A program made the position numbers and the translations under genes. The notes under the pieces were generated by a model, which saw only the letters and a list, made by a program, of their open reading frames with translations, had not been told where the DNA came from and made no database searches. DNA of 64,000 nt from Streptomyces sp. Sge12 (lineage in GTDB: Bacteria > Actinomycetota > Actinomycetes > Streptomycetales > Streptomycetaceae): positions 682,001 through 746,000 of the forward strand of contig NZ_CP020555.1 of assembly GCF_002080455.1 (NCBI RefSeq). The letters run 5' to 3'. Each line of letters starts with the position of its first letter. The stretch's first letter is position 1. Shown piece by piece: positions 1 to 8,590 of this stretch.

Positions 1-222
1 GGCCTCGTCGACGACGTCGAGCTGTCGGATGTCGAGCTCCACGCCCGCCTCGACGGCGGCCTTGCGCAGGGCGTCGGCTCGGCCGGTGTCACGCAGGGTG
101 GCGACCGTCCGCCAGCCGGCGCGAGCGGCGGCGATCGCGGCGGCCAGGCCGATGCCGGAGGAGGTGCCGGTGATCAGGACGGTGCGGGTGGAGCTGCCGG
201 GAGCGGTGGGGAGGGTGGACAT
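1..222 (-). CDS. Short-chain dehydrogenase/reductase, N-terminal part (cut by window edge)
   Basis: Reading leftward from an ATG at 222, the first 74 codons contain the Rossmann nucleotide-binding motif TGTSSGIG at about residues 19-26, which identifies a classical NAD(P)-dependent short-chain dehydrogenase. The catalytic Ser-Tyr-Lys part lies outside the window. A GAAAGG ribosome site sits about 8 bases before the start. The gene is divergent from the MarR regulator at 311, and the two share an intergenic region with twin palindromic sites, so regulation by that MarR protein is likely. The substrate cannot be inferred. Confidence 0.85.
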   Translation of the reverse strand, partial: MSTLPTAPGSSTRTVLITGTSSGIGLAAAIAAARAGWRTVATLRDTGRADALRKAAVEAGVELDIRQLDVVDEA

Positions 223-247
223 GGCGGGGCCTTTCATGAGGGGTGAT

Positions 248-293
248 TTATGTGCGTGCACACACACCATAAAATTATGTGCGTGCGCACGCA
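248..293. promoter_or_regulatory. Tandem MarR-type operators
   Basis: The 12-mer TTATGTGCGTGC occurs twice, at 248-259 and 275-286, 27 bases apart. Each copy begins a palindrome: a perfect one at 280-293 (TGCGTGC/GCACGCA) and an imperfect one at 251-266. A TAGACT hexamer at 299-304 could be the -10 box for the MarR gene, putting transcription initiation at or next to its ATG, with no ribosome site visible. The sites lie between divergent genes, so repression of both is inferred. Confidence 0.65.
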
Positions 294-310
294 AGCTCTA
301 GACTGCCGAC

Positions 311-793
311 ATGCCGAAGAAGCTCACCGAAGCCGAGATGCCGACGGCCGACTACGCCTTCTACGGGCTGGTGTGGGCCGGGACCGTCATGACCGACCGC
401 GTCGACCGGGCCCTGGTCAAGGCGCACGACCTGCCCGTGTCCTGGTTCGAGGTCATGCTGTGGCTGGCCTCCAGCCCGGAGCCGGTGCCCGCTTCCGTCC
501 TCGGCAACAGCACCCTGCTCAGCCGCAGCCAGGTCTCCCGCGTGGTGGACGCCCTGCAGACCCGGGGCCTGGTCACCCGTACGCCCTCGGCGCGCGACGC
601 GCGGTCGGTGGAGGTGGCCCTCACGGAGGCGGGACGTACGGTGTTCGCCGAGGCCGACGCGACCCGGCGGGAGGCCCTGGCCCCGGTCTTCACCGAGCTC
701 CTCGACGAGCAGGACCTGGAGGCGCTGGGCACCGTATGGCGCAAGCTCAAGGCCGCGAAGGCCGAACAGGCCGAACAGGAGCGCACCCGGTAG
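311..793 (+). CDS. MarR family transcriptional regulator
   Basis: A 160-residue protein of normal MarR length. It has the winged-helix core around residues 60-110 (LLSRSQVSRVVDALQTRGLV, then a basic wing with SARDARS) flanked by helical dimerisation ends. MarR proteins bind palindromes as dimers and release DNA on binding small phenolic or similar ligands. The gene is divergent from the short-chain dehydrogenase at 1-222, and twin palindromes lie between them, so it probably controls that gene and itself. There is no ribosome site before ATG 311 but a -10-like TAGACT ends 6 bases upstream, suggesting a leaderless message. The ligand is unknown. Confidence 0.88.
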   Translation: MPKKLTEAEMPTADYAFYGLVWAGTVMTDRVDRALVKAHDLPVSWFEVMLWLASSPEPVPASVLGNSTLLSRSQVSRVVDALQTRGLVTRTPSARDARSVEVALTEAGRTVFAEADATRREALAPVFTELLDEQDLEALGTVWRKLKAAKAEQAEQERTR

Positions 794-830
794 ACCTCAC
801 CGACCCCGCCGGCCCGCCGCGGGCCCCCGT

Positions 831-1463
831 TCAGCCGGGCCGGCCGTCGGGGGCGATGGTGGCGGCGGCCGCGAAGAGGCGGGCGCAGCGGCGGGTCATG
901 GCCTCCGGCGTCTGCTCCGGGTGCTTGACCCACCAGCGGACGAGGGTGGCGACGAGGTCCCGCCAGACGTACTTGAGCGCGTCGGCGTCCAGCGGGTCCG
1001 TGGAGCCGGCCGCGCGCAGCAGTTCCGCGGTACCGCCCGCGGCCAGACCGTCGATGGCCGCCCAGTACTCCGAGGCCCGGCGGGCCGCCTCACCACCGGG
1101 CGGCAAGCTGGTGTCGTAGAGCACGAACCACGCCTCCCGCCGGCCCTCCAGGGCGGTGAAGATGCCGTGGAGCACGCGCAGCGGGGTGTGCGGCGCGGCC
1201 CCGCCCTCGGCCATCGCCTCGCGGACGGCCTCCAGCAGCCGGTCCCCGACGGGCACCAGGCAGGCGACGTACAGGTCCTCCTTGCTGCCGAGGTACTGGT
1301 GCAGCAGCGTCTTGGTGACGCCCACCCGTGCGGCGATCGCGGGGAGCGAGGCGGCGGCGTAGCCATGGGTGCCGAACTCCTCCGTGGCCGCCTCCAGCAT
1401 CTGCCGGCGGCGGTGCTCCCGCGGGACTCCCTTGGTGCCGGCTTTCGAGGAAGGGGTTGCCAT
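831..1463 (-). CDS. TetR/AcrR family transcriptional regulator
   Basis: A 210-residue protein with the TetR N-terminal helix-turn-helix at about residues 18-65 (FGTHGYAAASLPAIAARVGV followed by LLHQYLGSKEDLY). The variable C-terminal ligand domain is rich in Ala and Trp. The start is the ATG at 1463. It is divergent from the FAD-dependent enzyme at 1528, with a 26-base perfect inverted repeat between them, so it very likely represses that enzyme and itself. The stop at 831 lies 38 bases from the convergent MarR gene end. Confidence 0.9.
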   Translation of the reverse strand: MATPSSKAGTKGVPREHRRRQMLEAATEEFGTHGYAAASLPAIAARVGVTKTLLHQYLGSKEDLYVACLVPVGDRLLEAVREAMAEGGAAPHTPLRVLHGIFTALEGRREAWFVLYDTSLPPGGEAARRASEYWAAIDGLAAGGTAELLRAAGSTDPLDADALKYVWRDLVATLVRWWVKHPEQTPEAMTRRCARLFAAAATIAPDGRPG

Positions 1464-1481
1464 GAGCCGATATTATCAGTA

Positions 1482-1507
1482 GGTAATTTACCGCTAGGTA
1501 AATTACC
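1482..1507. promoter_or_regulatory. TetR operator, 11-bp inverted repeat
   Basis: GGTAATTTACC (1482-1492) and its exact reverse complement GGTAAATTACC (1497-1507) flank a 4-base spacer. This AT-rich palindrome lies 18 bases from the TetR start and 20 bases from the ATG of the FAD enzyme, inside an otherwise GC-rich 64-base gap. Position and symmetry fit the operator of the adjacent TetR protein. Confidence 0.8.
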
Positions 1508-1527
1508 TCGACCCCTGGAGCGCCGCC

Positions 1528-3144
1528 ATGGCCGGCACCACCCCGCAGTCCACGTCCCGCACCCGCTCCTGGTGGGGCTGGGGCTGGACGGACGCCCATC
1601 CCGACGACGCGGAATGCACCGCGATGGGCGCCCTGCTCCCCGGCACCCTCGGCCGCCCGCTCCCCGTGCCCCGCGTGAGCGACCTGGAGATCGCCGGCCC
1701 GGCCGCCGAACCCCCGCAGAGCCTCGCCCACCTGGTCAGCACCGATCGCGGGGACCGCGCCGCCCACTCCATGGGCAAGGCCTACCGCGACGTGGCGCGC
1801 GCCCTGCGCGGCCGCCCCGGCCGGATCCCCGACCTCGTGGCCCGGCCCACGGACGACCGGGACGTGGCCGACCTGCTGGACTGGGCCGGGGAACGACAGG
1901 TCGCCGTCGTCCCCTACGGCGGGGGATCCTCGGTCACCGGGGGCGTCGAGTACCGCGGCGACGCCCACCGGGCCGTGATGTCCCTCGACCTGACCACGAT
2001 GGGCCGCGTGCTGGAGGTCGACACCGAGGGCCGGGCGGCCCGCATCCAGGCCGGCACCCTCGGGCCGAGCCTGGAGGACCAGCTGCGCCCGCACGGCCTC
2101 ACCCTGCGGCACTTCCCGCAGAGCTTCGAGTTCTCCACCCTCGGCGGCTGGCTCGCCACCCGGGCCGGCGGCCACTACGCCACCGGCCGGACCCACATCG
2201 ACGACTTCGTACAGTCGCTGCGCGTCGTCACCCCGGCCGGCACCAGCAGTTCGTGGCGGCTGCCCGCCTCCGGGGCCGGGCCCTCCCCCGACCGCCTGTT
2301 CCTCGGCTCCGAGGGAGCCCTCGGCGTCATCACCGAAGCCTGGGTCCGCCTCCAGGAACGCCCCCGCCACAAGGCCTCCGCCGCGGTCTCCTTCACGGAC
2401 TTCCAGGACGCGCTCCGGGCGGTGCGCGCCCTCGCACAGTCCGACCTCTCCCCCGCCAACTGCCGGCTGCTGGACTCCGGTGAGGCCGCACTGTCGGGTG
2501 CGGCGCACGACGGCAGCTCCGTACTGGTGCTGGGATTCGAGTCGGCGGACGAACCGGTGGGCGCCCGCCTCGAACGGGCCGTCGCGCTGGCCCGCTCGCA
2601 CGGCGCCCGGTACGACGCGGCGGACGGGGCCGACGGCGACCGGGAGGGGGCCCCCGGCGGCGACGCAGCCGTCGGAGCGTGGCGCTCGGCCTTCCTGCGG
2701 ATGCCCTACCTCCGTGACGGTCTGGTCAGGATGGGGGCGGTGGCGGAGACCTTCGAAACGGCGGCCACCTGGGACCGGATCCCCGCACTGATCGACGAGG
2801 TACGCAGGGAGGTCGGCGCGGCGGCGGTCAAGGCCACCGGACACCCCGCGACCGTCAACTGCCGTCTGACACACGTGTATCCGGACGGCGCTGCGCCCTA
2901 CTTCACCGTCCTCGCGGCCGGCCGGGCCGGTGACGAGGTGGCCGTCTGGGACGAACTGAAAGCCGTCGCGAGCGAGGTCCTGCACCGCCACCGGGCCACC
3001 ATCACCCACCACCACGCCGTCGGCCGGGACCACCGCCCGGACTACGACCGCCAGCGCCCCGAGCCCTTCGCCCTCGCCCTGCGGGCCGCGAAGGGGGCGC
3101 TCGATCCGCGGGGCATCCTCAACCCCGGGGTGCTGGTGGGCTGA
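1528..3144 (+). CDS. FAD-binding oxidase, alkylglycerone-phosphate-synthase-like
   Basis: A 538-residue VAO/PCMH-fold flavoprotein. The FAD-binding loop PYGGGSSVTGGV is near residues 131-142, and a FSTLGGWLATRAGGHY segment near 204-220 resembles alkyldihydroxyacetonephosphate synthases. A C-terminal HHHAVGRDH motif and an ending LDPRGILNPGVL are also typical of that group, whose members replace the acyl chain of acyl-DHAP by a fatty alcohol to give ether lipids. A GGAG ribosome site lies 8 bases before ATG 1528. The gene is alone after a divergent TetR gene and ends at a strong hairpin. Ether-lipid synthesis is an inference from family; another VAO-type oxidase role is possible. Confidence 0.8.
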   Translation: MAGTTPQSTSRTRSWWGWGWTDAHPDDAECTAMGALLPGTLGRPLPVPRVSDLEIAGPAAEPPQSLAHLVSTDRGDRAAHSMGKAYRDVARALRGRPGRIPDLVARPTDDRDVADLLDWAGERQVAVVPYGGGSSVTGGVEYRGDAHRAVMSLDLTTMGRVLEVDTEGRAARIQAGTLGPSLEDQLRPHGLTLRHFPQSFEFSTLGGWLATRAGGHYATGRTHIDDFVQSLRVVTPAGTSSSWRLPASGAGPSPDRLFLGSEGALGVITEAWVRLQERPRHKASAAVSFTDFQDALRAVRALAQSDLSPANCRLLDSGEAALSGAAHDGSSVLVLGFESADEPVGARLERAVALARSHGARYDAADGADGDREGAPGGDAAVGAWRSAFLRMPYLRDGLVRMGAVAETFETAATWDRIPALIDEVRREVGAAAVKATGHPATVNCRLTHVYPDGAAPYFTVLAAGRAGDEVAVWDELKAVASEVLHRHRATITHHHAVGRDHRPDYDRQRPEPFALALRAAKGALDPRGILNPGVLVG

Positions 3145-3181
3145 TCGGGGCCGGGCCGCCCCCCGGAGCACCCGAAGCACC

Positions 3182-3225
3182 CCGAAGGGGCCGGGGCCGT
3201 CGGACGACGGCCCCGGCCCCTTCGG
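3182..3225. terminator. Bidirectional terminator hairpin
   Basis: A 20-21 bp perfect GC-rich inverted repeat, with arms 3182-3202 and 3205-3225 and almost no loop, sits between the convergent ends of the FAD enzyme (3144) and the methyltransferase (3248). There is no T tract, as usual for Streptomyces terminators. Confidence 0.85.
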
Positions 3226-3247
3226 CCGGCGTTCGGTGAGCGTCCGC

Positions 3248-4135
3248 TCAGACGCGGTCGGCCGCGATCAGGACGTACTGGAAGGAGCCGTCCTTGTAGG
3301 ACTCGATGAACGCCTCCTCGATGCCGGTGACCAGGGAGGACGTGGCCCGCAGCTCCCAGTACGGCAGCGTCTCGGGGGTCAGGTCGATCACGGCCTGCGG
3401 CACGAGGCGGTTGTCGGCCATCGCCCGCAGGTACTCGCGGCGGGAGTGGATGTTGCACTCGAAGTGCGCGTTGATCTGGGAGACCCACTTCGAGGGCTGG
3501 CCGTACCGCGGGTTCCAGCAGCCGGTGATGGTCACGTAGCGGCCGCCGACCGCGAGGACGCGGGAGTGCTCGGCGAACAGGTCGTGGAGGTCCACGTACA
3601 TGCTCGACTCGTTGTTCCACGAGCCCGCGGCCTGCCCGGTCTCGAAGGGGGTGCTGAGCATGTTGCAGACGCGGGCCCGGACGTGGTCCTCGATGCCGAG
3701 TTCCTCGGCGCGCCGGTTGGCGAAGTCGGCCTGCTTGGCCGACAGGGTGACACCCTCCACCTTGCACCCGAAGCGCTGGTGGGCCATGACCATGGAGCCG
3801 CCGCGGCCGCAGCCGGCGTCGACGAGGGTGTCGTCGCGCTCGATGGCGCCGAGGTGCTGGAGGAGCAGTTCGGCCTGCGCCGACTCCAAGCGGTGGAGCT
3901 CGGCGATCAGCTTCTTCTCATAGGCGCTGTCGGCGGGGTCACCGAGAGCGGCGTGGTCGATGTCGCCGATGCCGTAGTGGTGGTGGTAAAGGCCGTCGAC
4001 GTCGCCGAGCCGGAGGTTCACGGGCCTGGCCTCGTGGTCCCAGTAACGGGCGATGTCACCCTGATAAGGGGTCGCCGGGCCGGGGATGAACACGGAGGAG
4101 GTACCGGCAGCGGCGGTGAGATCGGTGCTAGTCAT
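3248..4135 (-). CDS. Geranyl diphosphate 2-C-methyltransferase (2-methylisoborneol pathway)
   Basis: A SAM-dependent methyltransferase of 295 residues. Motif I, VDAGCGRGGS, is near residues 105-114, and GVTLSAKQADFA further on is typical of the cyclopropane-synthase-like fold. With the adjacent terpene cyclase it fits GPP C-methyltransferase, which converts geranyl diphosphate to 2-methyl-GPP for 2-methylisoborneol. An in-frame TTG at 4141 would leave no room after the GGGAA ribosome site, so ATG 4135 is preferred. The gene begins 15 bases after the cyclase stop, so the two are cotranscribed. It is the last gene of the operon and ends at the 3182-3225 hairpin. Confidence 0.93.
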   Translation of the reverse strand: MTSTDLTAAAGTSSVFIPGPATPYQGDIARYWDHEARPVNLRLGDVDGLYHHHYGIGDIDHAALGDPADSAYEKKLIAELHRLESAQAELLLQHLGAIERDDTLVDAGCGRGGSMVMAHQRFGCKVEGVTLSAKQADFANRRAEELGIEDHVRARVCNMLSTPFETGQAAGSWNNESSMYVDLHDLFAEHSRVLAVGGRYVTITGCWNPRYGQPSKWVSQINAHFECNIHSRREYLRAMADNRLVPQAVIDLTPETLPYWELRATSSLVTGIEEAFIESYKDGSFQYVLIAADRV

Positions 4136-4150
4136 GGACAATTCCCATCT

Positions 4151-5518
4151 TTACCAGAAATCGGGCAGGCTGTAGCGATAGGTGTTGGTCTGGTGCCAGT
4201 AGTGGTTGCCGTCGACCCATACGGCCACGCCCCGCAGGAAGCGCTGCACGCTCGGGACGGGGCAGGCGAGGGCCAGCTCGGCGGCCGCGGCCTCGAAGTC
4301 GCGCATGAGGTCGTTGTGGACCTCCACCGCCTTCAGATAGGCCTCCTGGTCGGAGCACCTCTCGCGTTCGGCGATCACCACCGGCAGGTTCAGGTGGCGT
4401 CCGGGACTGGCCAGTTCCTTGGTGTAGGAGTACAGGTCGTTGACGATCGTGGTGGCGTTCCCGGCGAGCGCGATCACGCGCTGCATGGCGGGCTGCGCGT
4501 GGAGGTCCGCGGGCAGTTCGTACCCGCCGACCGAGTCGGTGATGGTGGGGCAGGGGCGGAAGTTGTTGAACTGCCGCATCGCCAGGTACTCCCACACCTC
4601 CGGGACGTACTCCGTCTGCGCCCAGGCCCCTTCGGCGAGATAGCCCATGTGCAGTCGGGCCATGTCGTGGCGGAACCGGTCGGCCTGGGAGGCGGTGCTC
4701 GCCTGGACGAAGTACTCCATGGCGGAGCGGTAGGCGCGCCGGGGCGCGTCCGAGAGCAGCGACGCCTCCCACTGCGGCGCGTACTCCTTCGTCGTGTGGA
4801 GCGGATCGAGGGCGGTATGGGCCAGCAGCAGCCGTCCGCCGAGGCCGATGGGCGAACCGCCGTGGTCCTCGCAGTAGCAGTCGTCGACCGCGTTCTCGGC
4901 GACCATCAGGCGGGTGGCGAGCATCAGGTGCTCGATGCTGGGGGCGTCCGGATGGCAGGCGACCATGTAGCGCCCGACGGAGAATCCGTCGAACTGGTCC
5001 TCCCAGTCGTCCGGATACAACGAGACCTCGTCCAGCGCCCAGGCCTTGATCCTGCGGCTGAGCTCCTCCACCCGCACCGGATCGGGCTCCGGCACCGGGT
5101 GGTGGTAGAGGCCCGGGATCGGACGGCCCGCGACCGGCGCCGGCTCGGCGGTCGCGGCGCCGGTCGCGGCGCCCGCCGCGGCCACCTCCTCGCTGCGGGC
5201 CCAGTGCAGGCTCTCCGTGCCCAGGCCACTGGGCCCGCGCAGGATCCGGTCCAGGGCGGCGGCGTTCGGCCGCGGCGCGGCGGCGGCAGCAGCGGGGGCC
5301 GCGCTCTCGTCGACCACGGGTAGGGATGCGGGCGCGGGCGTCAGTACGGGGGGACCGGTGGGCAGGGCGGGCGGCGACGGCGGCGAGGGCCGGACGGGCC
5401 CGGCGCCGGCGGCGGGTTCGACACCGGCGGCCAGGGCGTTGGCGAGGATGTGGGCCCCGAAGGAGGCCGCGGCGGCAGGCAGGCTCGACTGCAGAGGGGA
5501 AGGCCCAGGATCGGGCAT
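4151..5518 (-). CDS. 2-methylisoborneol synthase (class I terpene cyclase)
   Basis: A 455-residue terpene cyclase that cyclises 2-methyl-GPP to 2-methylisoborneol. The acidic metal motif is the variant DDCYCED at 212-218 and the second metal motif is NDLYSYTKE at 360-368, both characteristic of 2-MIB synthases. Residues 1-135 are a Pro/Ala-rich, probably disordered leader, with a conserved-looking SFGAHILANALA patch near 19-30. In the related encapsulin systems this type of leader directs cargo into the shell. AAGGAG (5523-5530 complement) precedes ATG 5518. It lies downstream of the encapsulin gene with a 105-base gap. Confidence 0.95.
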   Translation of the reverse strand: MPDPGPSPLQSSLPAAAASFGAHILANALAAGVEPAAGAGPVRPSPPSPPALPTGPPVLTPAPASLPVVDESAAPAAAAAAPRPNAAALDRILRGPSGLGTESLHWARSEEVAAAGAATGAATAEPAPVAGRPIPGLYHHPVPEPDPVRVEELSRRIKAWALDEVSLYPDDWEDQFDGFSVGRYMVACHPDAPSIEHLMLATRLMVAENAVDDCYCEDHGGSPIGLGGRLLLAHTALDPLHTTKEYAPQWEASLLSDAPRRAYRSAMEYFVQASTASQADRFRHDMARLHMGYLAEGAWAQTEYVPEVWEYLAMRQFNNFRPCPTITDSVGGYELPADLHAQPAMQRVIALAGNATTIVNDLYSYTKELASPGRHLNLPVVIAERERCSDQEAYLKAVEVHNDLMRDFEAAAAELALACPVPSVQRFLRGVAVWVDGNHYWHQTNTYRYSLPDFW

Positions 5519-5623
5519 CCGTAACTCCTTGGTGACGTAAGTGGTTTGTCCCGGATCCCGGGCGTGCTCGGCGGGCCAGGACAGGCACGGGTCCTGGCTG
5601 TCGCGGCCGTCGGGCAGGTCCTC

Positions 5624-7036
5624 TTAGTCCCGCCTGCGGGCGATCTGCACGTTCTCCAGCACACCGAGCGCGTCGGGCACCAGGATGGCGGCGGAGAAGT
5701 AGGTGGTGACCAGGTAGGAGATGATCGCCTGTTCGCTGATCCCCATGAAGCGGACCGACAGGCCCGGCTCGTACTCCTCGGGGAGTCCGGTCTGGCGCAG
5801 GCCGATGACGCCCTGGTTGTCCTCGCCCGTTCGCATGACGAGCACCGAGCTGGTGTTCTCCTTGCTGATCGGGATCTTGTTGCAGGGCAGGATCGGGACC
5901 CCGCGCCAGGCCGGGACCTGCTGCCCGCCGACGTCGACGTGGTCCGGGTAGAGCCCGCGGGCGTTGAACTCGCGCCCGATCGCGGCGATCGTCCGGGGGT
6001 GCGCGAGGAAGAACTTGGAGCCGCGGCGGCGGCACAGGAGCTCGTCGAGGTCGTCCGGGGTGGGCGGGCCGGAGTGGGTCTGGATCCGCTGCTTGAAGGC
6101 GGCGTTGTGGAGCAGACCGAAGTCCCGGTTGTTGATCAGCTCGTGCTCCTGGCGCTCGCGCAGCGCCTCGATGGTCAGCCTGAGCTGCTCCTCGGTCTGG
6201 TTGTGCGGCCCGTTGTACAGGTCGGCGACCCTGGTGTGGATGCGCAGCACGGTCTGGGCGATGGAGAGTTCGTACTCGCGCGGCTTGAGCTCGTAGTCCA
6301 CGAAGGCGCCGGGCAGCTCCGCCTCGCCGGTGTGGCCGGCCGACATCGCGATCTCGGCCTCGCCGTGCTTGTTCTGGCGCTGCTGCGGGAGCATGCTGAA
6401 CCGGTCGATGTGGGCCTGGAGCTGCGGCGCCGCGGCGAGCACGGAGGCGAAGTCGCCGCGGGAGAGGGTGAGCAGGATGCCGGGGGTCTCGGCGGTGGCC
6501 GTGTAGTCCCAGGTGGCGTCGGCGTCCAGCAGGGCGTTCTCGCCGAACCGGTCGCCGTCCGCGAGGACGGCGACGGCGACGTCGTCACCGTACTTGCCGA
6601 CGGAGGTCTGGCTGATCCGGCCGTGGGCGATCAGGTGGATCTGCTCGGCGGGGGTACCGCGCTCGACGATCACCTCACCGGCACGGAAGTCGCGCTGGAC
6701 GCAGCGGCCGGCGAGTGCGGTCAGCACGTCGTCGTCCTCGAAGCCGCGCAGCAGGGCCAGTTCGCCGAGCTCGCGCGGGATCACGCGGACGTTCGCGCCG
6801 TCCTGGACGAACTCGATGGTCCCGTCGCCGACGGTGTACGTCAGTCGGCGGTTGACCCGGTAGGTCCCGCCCTTGGTCTCCACCCAGGGGAGCATCCGCA
6901 GCAGCCAGCGGGAGGTGATCTCCTGCATCTGCGGGGCGGACTTGGTCGTGCTGGCAAGGTTGCGGGCGGCGGCCGTGCTCAGGCTGGACTGCCGCGGCGG
7001 CTCCAACTGCGCTTCCGGGCTGGTGTCAACGGTCAT
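5624..7036 (-). CDS. Family 2B encapsulin shell protein with cNMP-binding domain (EshA-like)
   Basis: A 470-residue protein. Its first and last thirds match the HK97-fold encapsulin family 2B. A cyclic-nucleotide-binding domain is inserted at about residues 98-205 (phosphate-binding cassette [10 protein letters not shown] at 161-170). The last part contains [20 protein letters not shown] and a [12 protein letters not shown] segment typical of this shell family. Such proteins, known historically as EshA-type nucleotide-binding proteins, form nanocompartments that package 2-methylisoborneol synthase. It is the first gene of the three-gene operon (AAGGAG before ATG 7036). Whether this copy binds cAMP cannot be read from sequence. 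Confidence 0.92.
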   Translation of the reverse strand: MTVDTSPEAQLEPPRQSSLSTAAARNLASTTKSAPQMQEITSRWLLRMLPWVETKGGTYRVNRRLTYTVGDGTIEFVQDGANVRVIPRELGELALLRGFEDDDVLTALAGRCVQRDFRAGEVIVERGTPAEQIHLIAHGRISQTSVGKYGDDVAVAVLADGDRFGENALLDADATWDYTATAETPGILLTLSRGDFASVLAAAPQLQAHIDRFSMLPQQRQNKHGEAEIAMSAGHTGEAELPGAFVDYELKPREYELSIAQTVLRIHTRVADLYNGPHNQTEEQLRLTIEALRERQEHELINNRDFGLLHNAAFKQRIQTHSGPPTPDDLDELLCRRRGSKFFLAHPRTIAAIGREFNARGLYPDHVDVGGQQVPAWRGVPILPCNKIPISKENTSSVLVMRTGEDNQGVIGLRQTGLPEEYEPGLSVRFMGISEQAIISYLVTTYFSAAILVPDALGVLENVQIARRRD

Positions 7037-7386
7037 CGGGCGAGCTCTCCTTCGTAAGGGCGGTGGTCCGCGGGTACGCGCGTCACCAGAGAACGAGGAA
7101 AAAGGGGGCGAATATCAGGGAATCCGTCCAGATCCGGGGGAACAGTAACGTCCCGGTACGCCCACTTGAGCCTGAAAACCGTTGGCATTAGCTCGATGCA
7201 GTGATCTCGTCCGGCAGGTGGTTTGCCGGGGTTATGGATGATATTCGGCCTTGTTCACGAACACGGCCCAAAAGCGGCTGAAAAGCGTGCGTCGCACGCT
7301 CCGTGGACCGCTTGCACGCGGAACCGAAATGATCACGTTTGATGTCTTCGCTCTCACATGACCGGCCAGGAAGAGGAGAACCCGAC
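7037..7386. other. Divergent intergenic region, lower GC
   Basis: A 350-base gap between the leftward encapsulin operon and the rightward beta-lactamase. The stretch 7170-7345 is clearly less GC-rich than its flanks and should hold both promoters. A GTTC-AC-GAAC palindrome lies at 7253-7262. I could not assign a convincing -35/-10 pair to either gene. No coding sequence is supported. Confidence 0.5.
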
Positions 7387-8334
7387 GTGAAGACCCAGGG
7401 CGCATCAACGTCCCGTCGCGCACTGCTGACCGCGGGGGCGGGGGTGGCTCTGGCCGCCGCGCTGCCGGTGGGCGCGGCCCGTGCCGCGTCCGCATCCGCA
7501 TCCGCGTCCGTGTCCGTGTCCCGGCACGGCGAGGGGGAGGTCGTGGCGCGACTGCGCGAACTGGAGCGCGAGTACGGGGCGCGGCTGGGTGTGTACGCGC
7601 GGGACACGGCCACCGGACGCACCGTGGCGCACCGGGCCGACGAACTGTTCCCCATGTGCTCGGTGTTCAAGACGCTCGCAGTGGCCGCCGTGCTGCGTGA
7701 CCTCGACCACGACGGCGCCCACCTCGCCAAGCGCATCCACTACACCCTCCAGGACGTCACCGACGCGGGCGGCGGCTCGGTCACGGAACGGCCCGAGAAC
7801 ATCGCGGGCGGCCTCACCGTGGCGCAACTCTGCTCCGCCGCCATCGCCCAGAGCGACAACTTGGCGGGCAACCTGCTGCTGCGCGAGCTCGGCGGCCCCA
7901 CCGCGGTCACCCGCTTCTGCCGCTCGCTGGGCGACCGTACGACCCGGCTCGACCGGTGGGAGCCCGCGCTGAACTCGGCGGAGCCCTCGCGGGTGACGGA
8001 CACCACGAGCCCCCGCGCGATCGGGCGGACGTACGCCCGCCTCGCGCTCGGCGACGCGCTGGACTCCGGGGACCGTGAGCAGCTGAACCGGTGGCTGCTG
8101 TCCAACACCACCAGTGCCGACCGCCTGCGGGCCGGCCTGCCGAAGGACTGGGCCGTCGCGGACAAGACGGGCGCCGGATCGTACGGGACGAACAACAACG
8201 TGGGCATCGCCTGGCCGCCGGGACGCCCGCCGCTGGTCCTGTCCATCCTCTCGACCCTGCCGGAGCCGACGGCGCCGCGCGACAACACGCTGATCGCCCG
8301 CACCGCGAAGCTGCTGGCGGACGCGCTCGCCTGA
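7387..8334 (+). CDS. Class A beta-lactamase, Tat-exported
   Basis: A 315-residue serine beta-lactamase that hydrolyses beta-lactam rings outside the membrane. Motifs counted from GTG 7387: CSVFK with nucleophile S92 and K95, SDN at 156-158, the omega-loop WEPALN with E192 and N196, and KTG at 260-262. The N-terminus has a twin-arginine signal (SRRALLTA) and a hydrophobic stretch ending at ARA, then a Ser/Ala repeat. GTG 7387 is chosen because GAGGAG lies 10 bases upstream and this start places the Tat signal at the very N-terminus. No BlaR/BlaI-type regulator is adjacent. Confidence 0.93.
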   Translation: MKTQGASTSRRALLTAGAGVALAAALPVGAARAASASASASVSVSRHGEGEVVARLRELEREYGARLGVYARDTATGRTVAHRADELFPMCSVFKTLAVAAVLRDLDHDGAHLAKRIHYTLQDVTDAGGGSVTERPENIAGGLTVAQLCSAAIAQSDNLAGNLLLRELGGPTAVTRFCRSLGDRTTRLDRWEPALNSAEPSRVTDTTSPRAIGRTYARLALGDALDSGDREQLNRWLLSNTTSADRLRAGLPKDWAVADKTGAGSYGTNNNVGIAWPPGRPPLVLSILSTLPEPTAPRDNTLIARTAKLLADALA

Positions 8335-8355
8335 CGGCGGCCCGTACGGCCGCCC

Positions 8356-8396
8356 GGGGACCCCGCTCGGCCTCGTCGAGGCGGAGCGGGGTCCCC
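8356..8396. terminator. Terminator after beta-lactamase
   Basis: GGGGACCCCGCTC at 8356-8368 pairs with GAGCGGGGTCCCC at 8384-8396, with a further internal CCTCG/CGAGG stem. The hairpin begins 21 bases after the beta-lactamase stop codon. Confidence 0.8.
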
Positions 8397-8514
8397 GGCG
8401 GGCCGGGGCGTACGGCACGCCGCGGGCCGAACGGCAGCGGAGGTAGCCCCGGGCAGGTACCGGCAGACCTTGCGGGGCGGGCGCCATGATGCCGCCCCAC
8501 CAGCGGAAACGTAT

Positions 8515-8544
8515 TTGCGGAGGATCGCACCACCACGTCATACT
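8515..8544 (+). promoter_or_regulatory. Possible HrdB-type promoter
   Basis: TTGCGG (8515-8520) and CATACT (8539-8544) are separated by 18 bases, a good match to a housekeeping promoter. The gene at 8591 starts 46 bases downstream. Confidence 0.35.
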
Positions 8545-8590
8545 CCCGGGTCCCCACTTTTCGATCACTCCTCCCCCAGGGGCTCCCACC

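Noticed and set aside
4136..4141. TTG start for the GPP methyltransferase
   Set aside because: It would leave no spacing after the GGGAA ribosome site, whereas ATG 4135 has normal spacing.
4128..6035. 635-codon minus-strand frame across the encapsulin and cyclase genes
   Set aside because: An out-of-frame shadow on the same strand as the operon; Arg/Pro/Gly-rich without motifs, while the encapsulin and cyclase frames carry full family motifs.
7387..8334. Carbapenemase-type disulfide in the beta-lactamase
   Set aside because: A Cys precedes the catalytic Ser (MCSVFK), but the partner Cys expected just after the KTG motif is absent (KTGAGSYG), so this is an ordinary Streptomyces class A enzyme.
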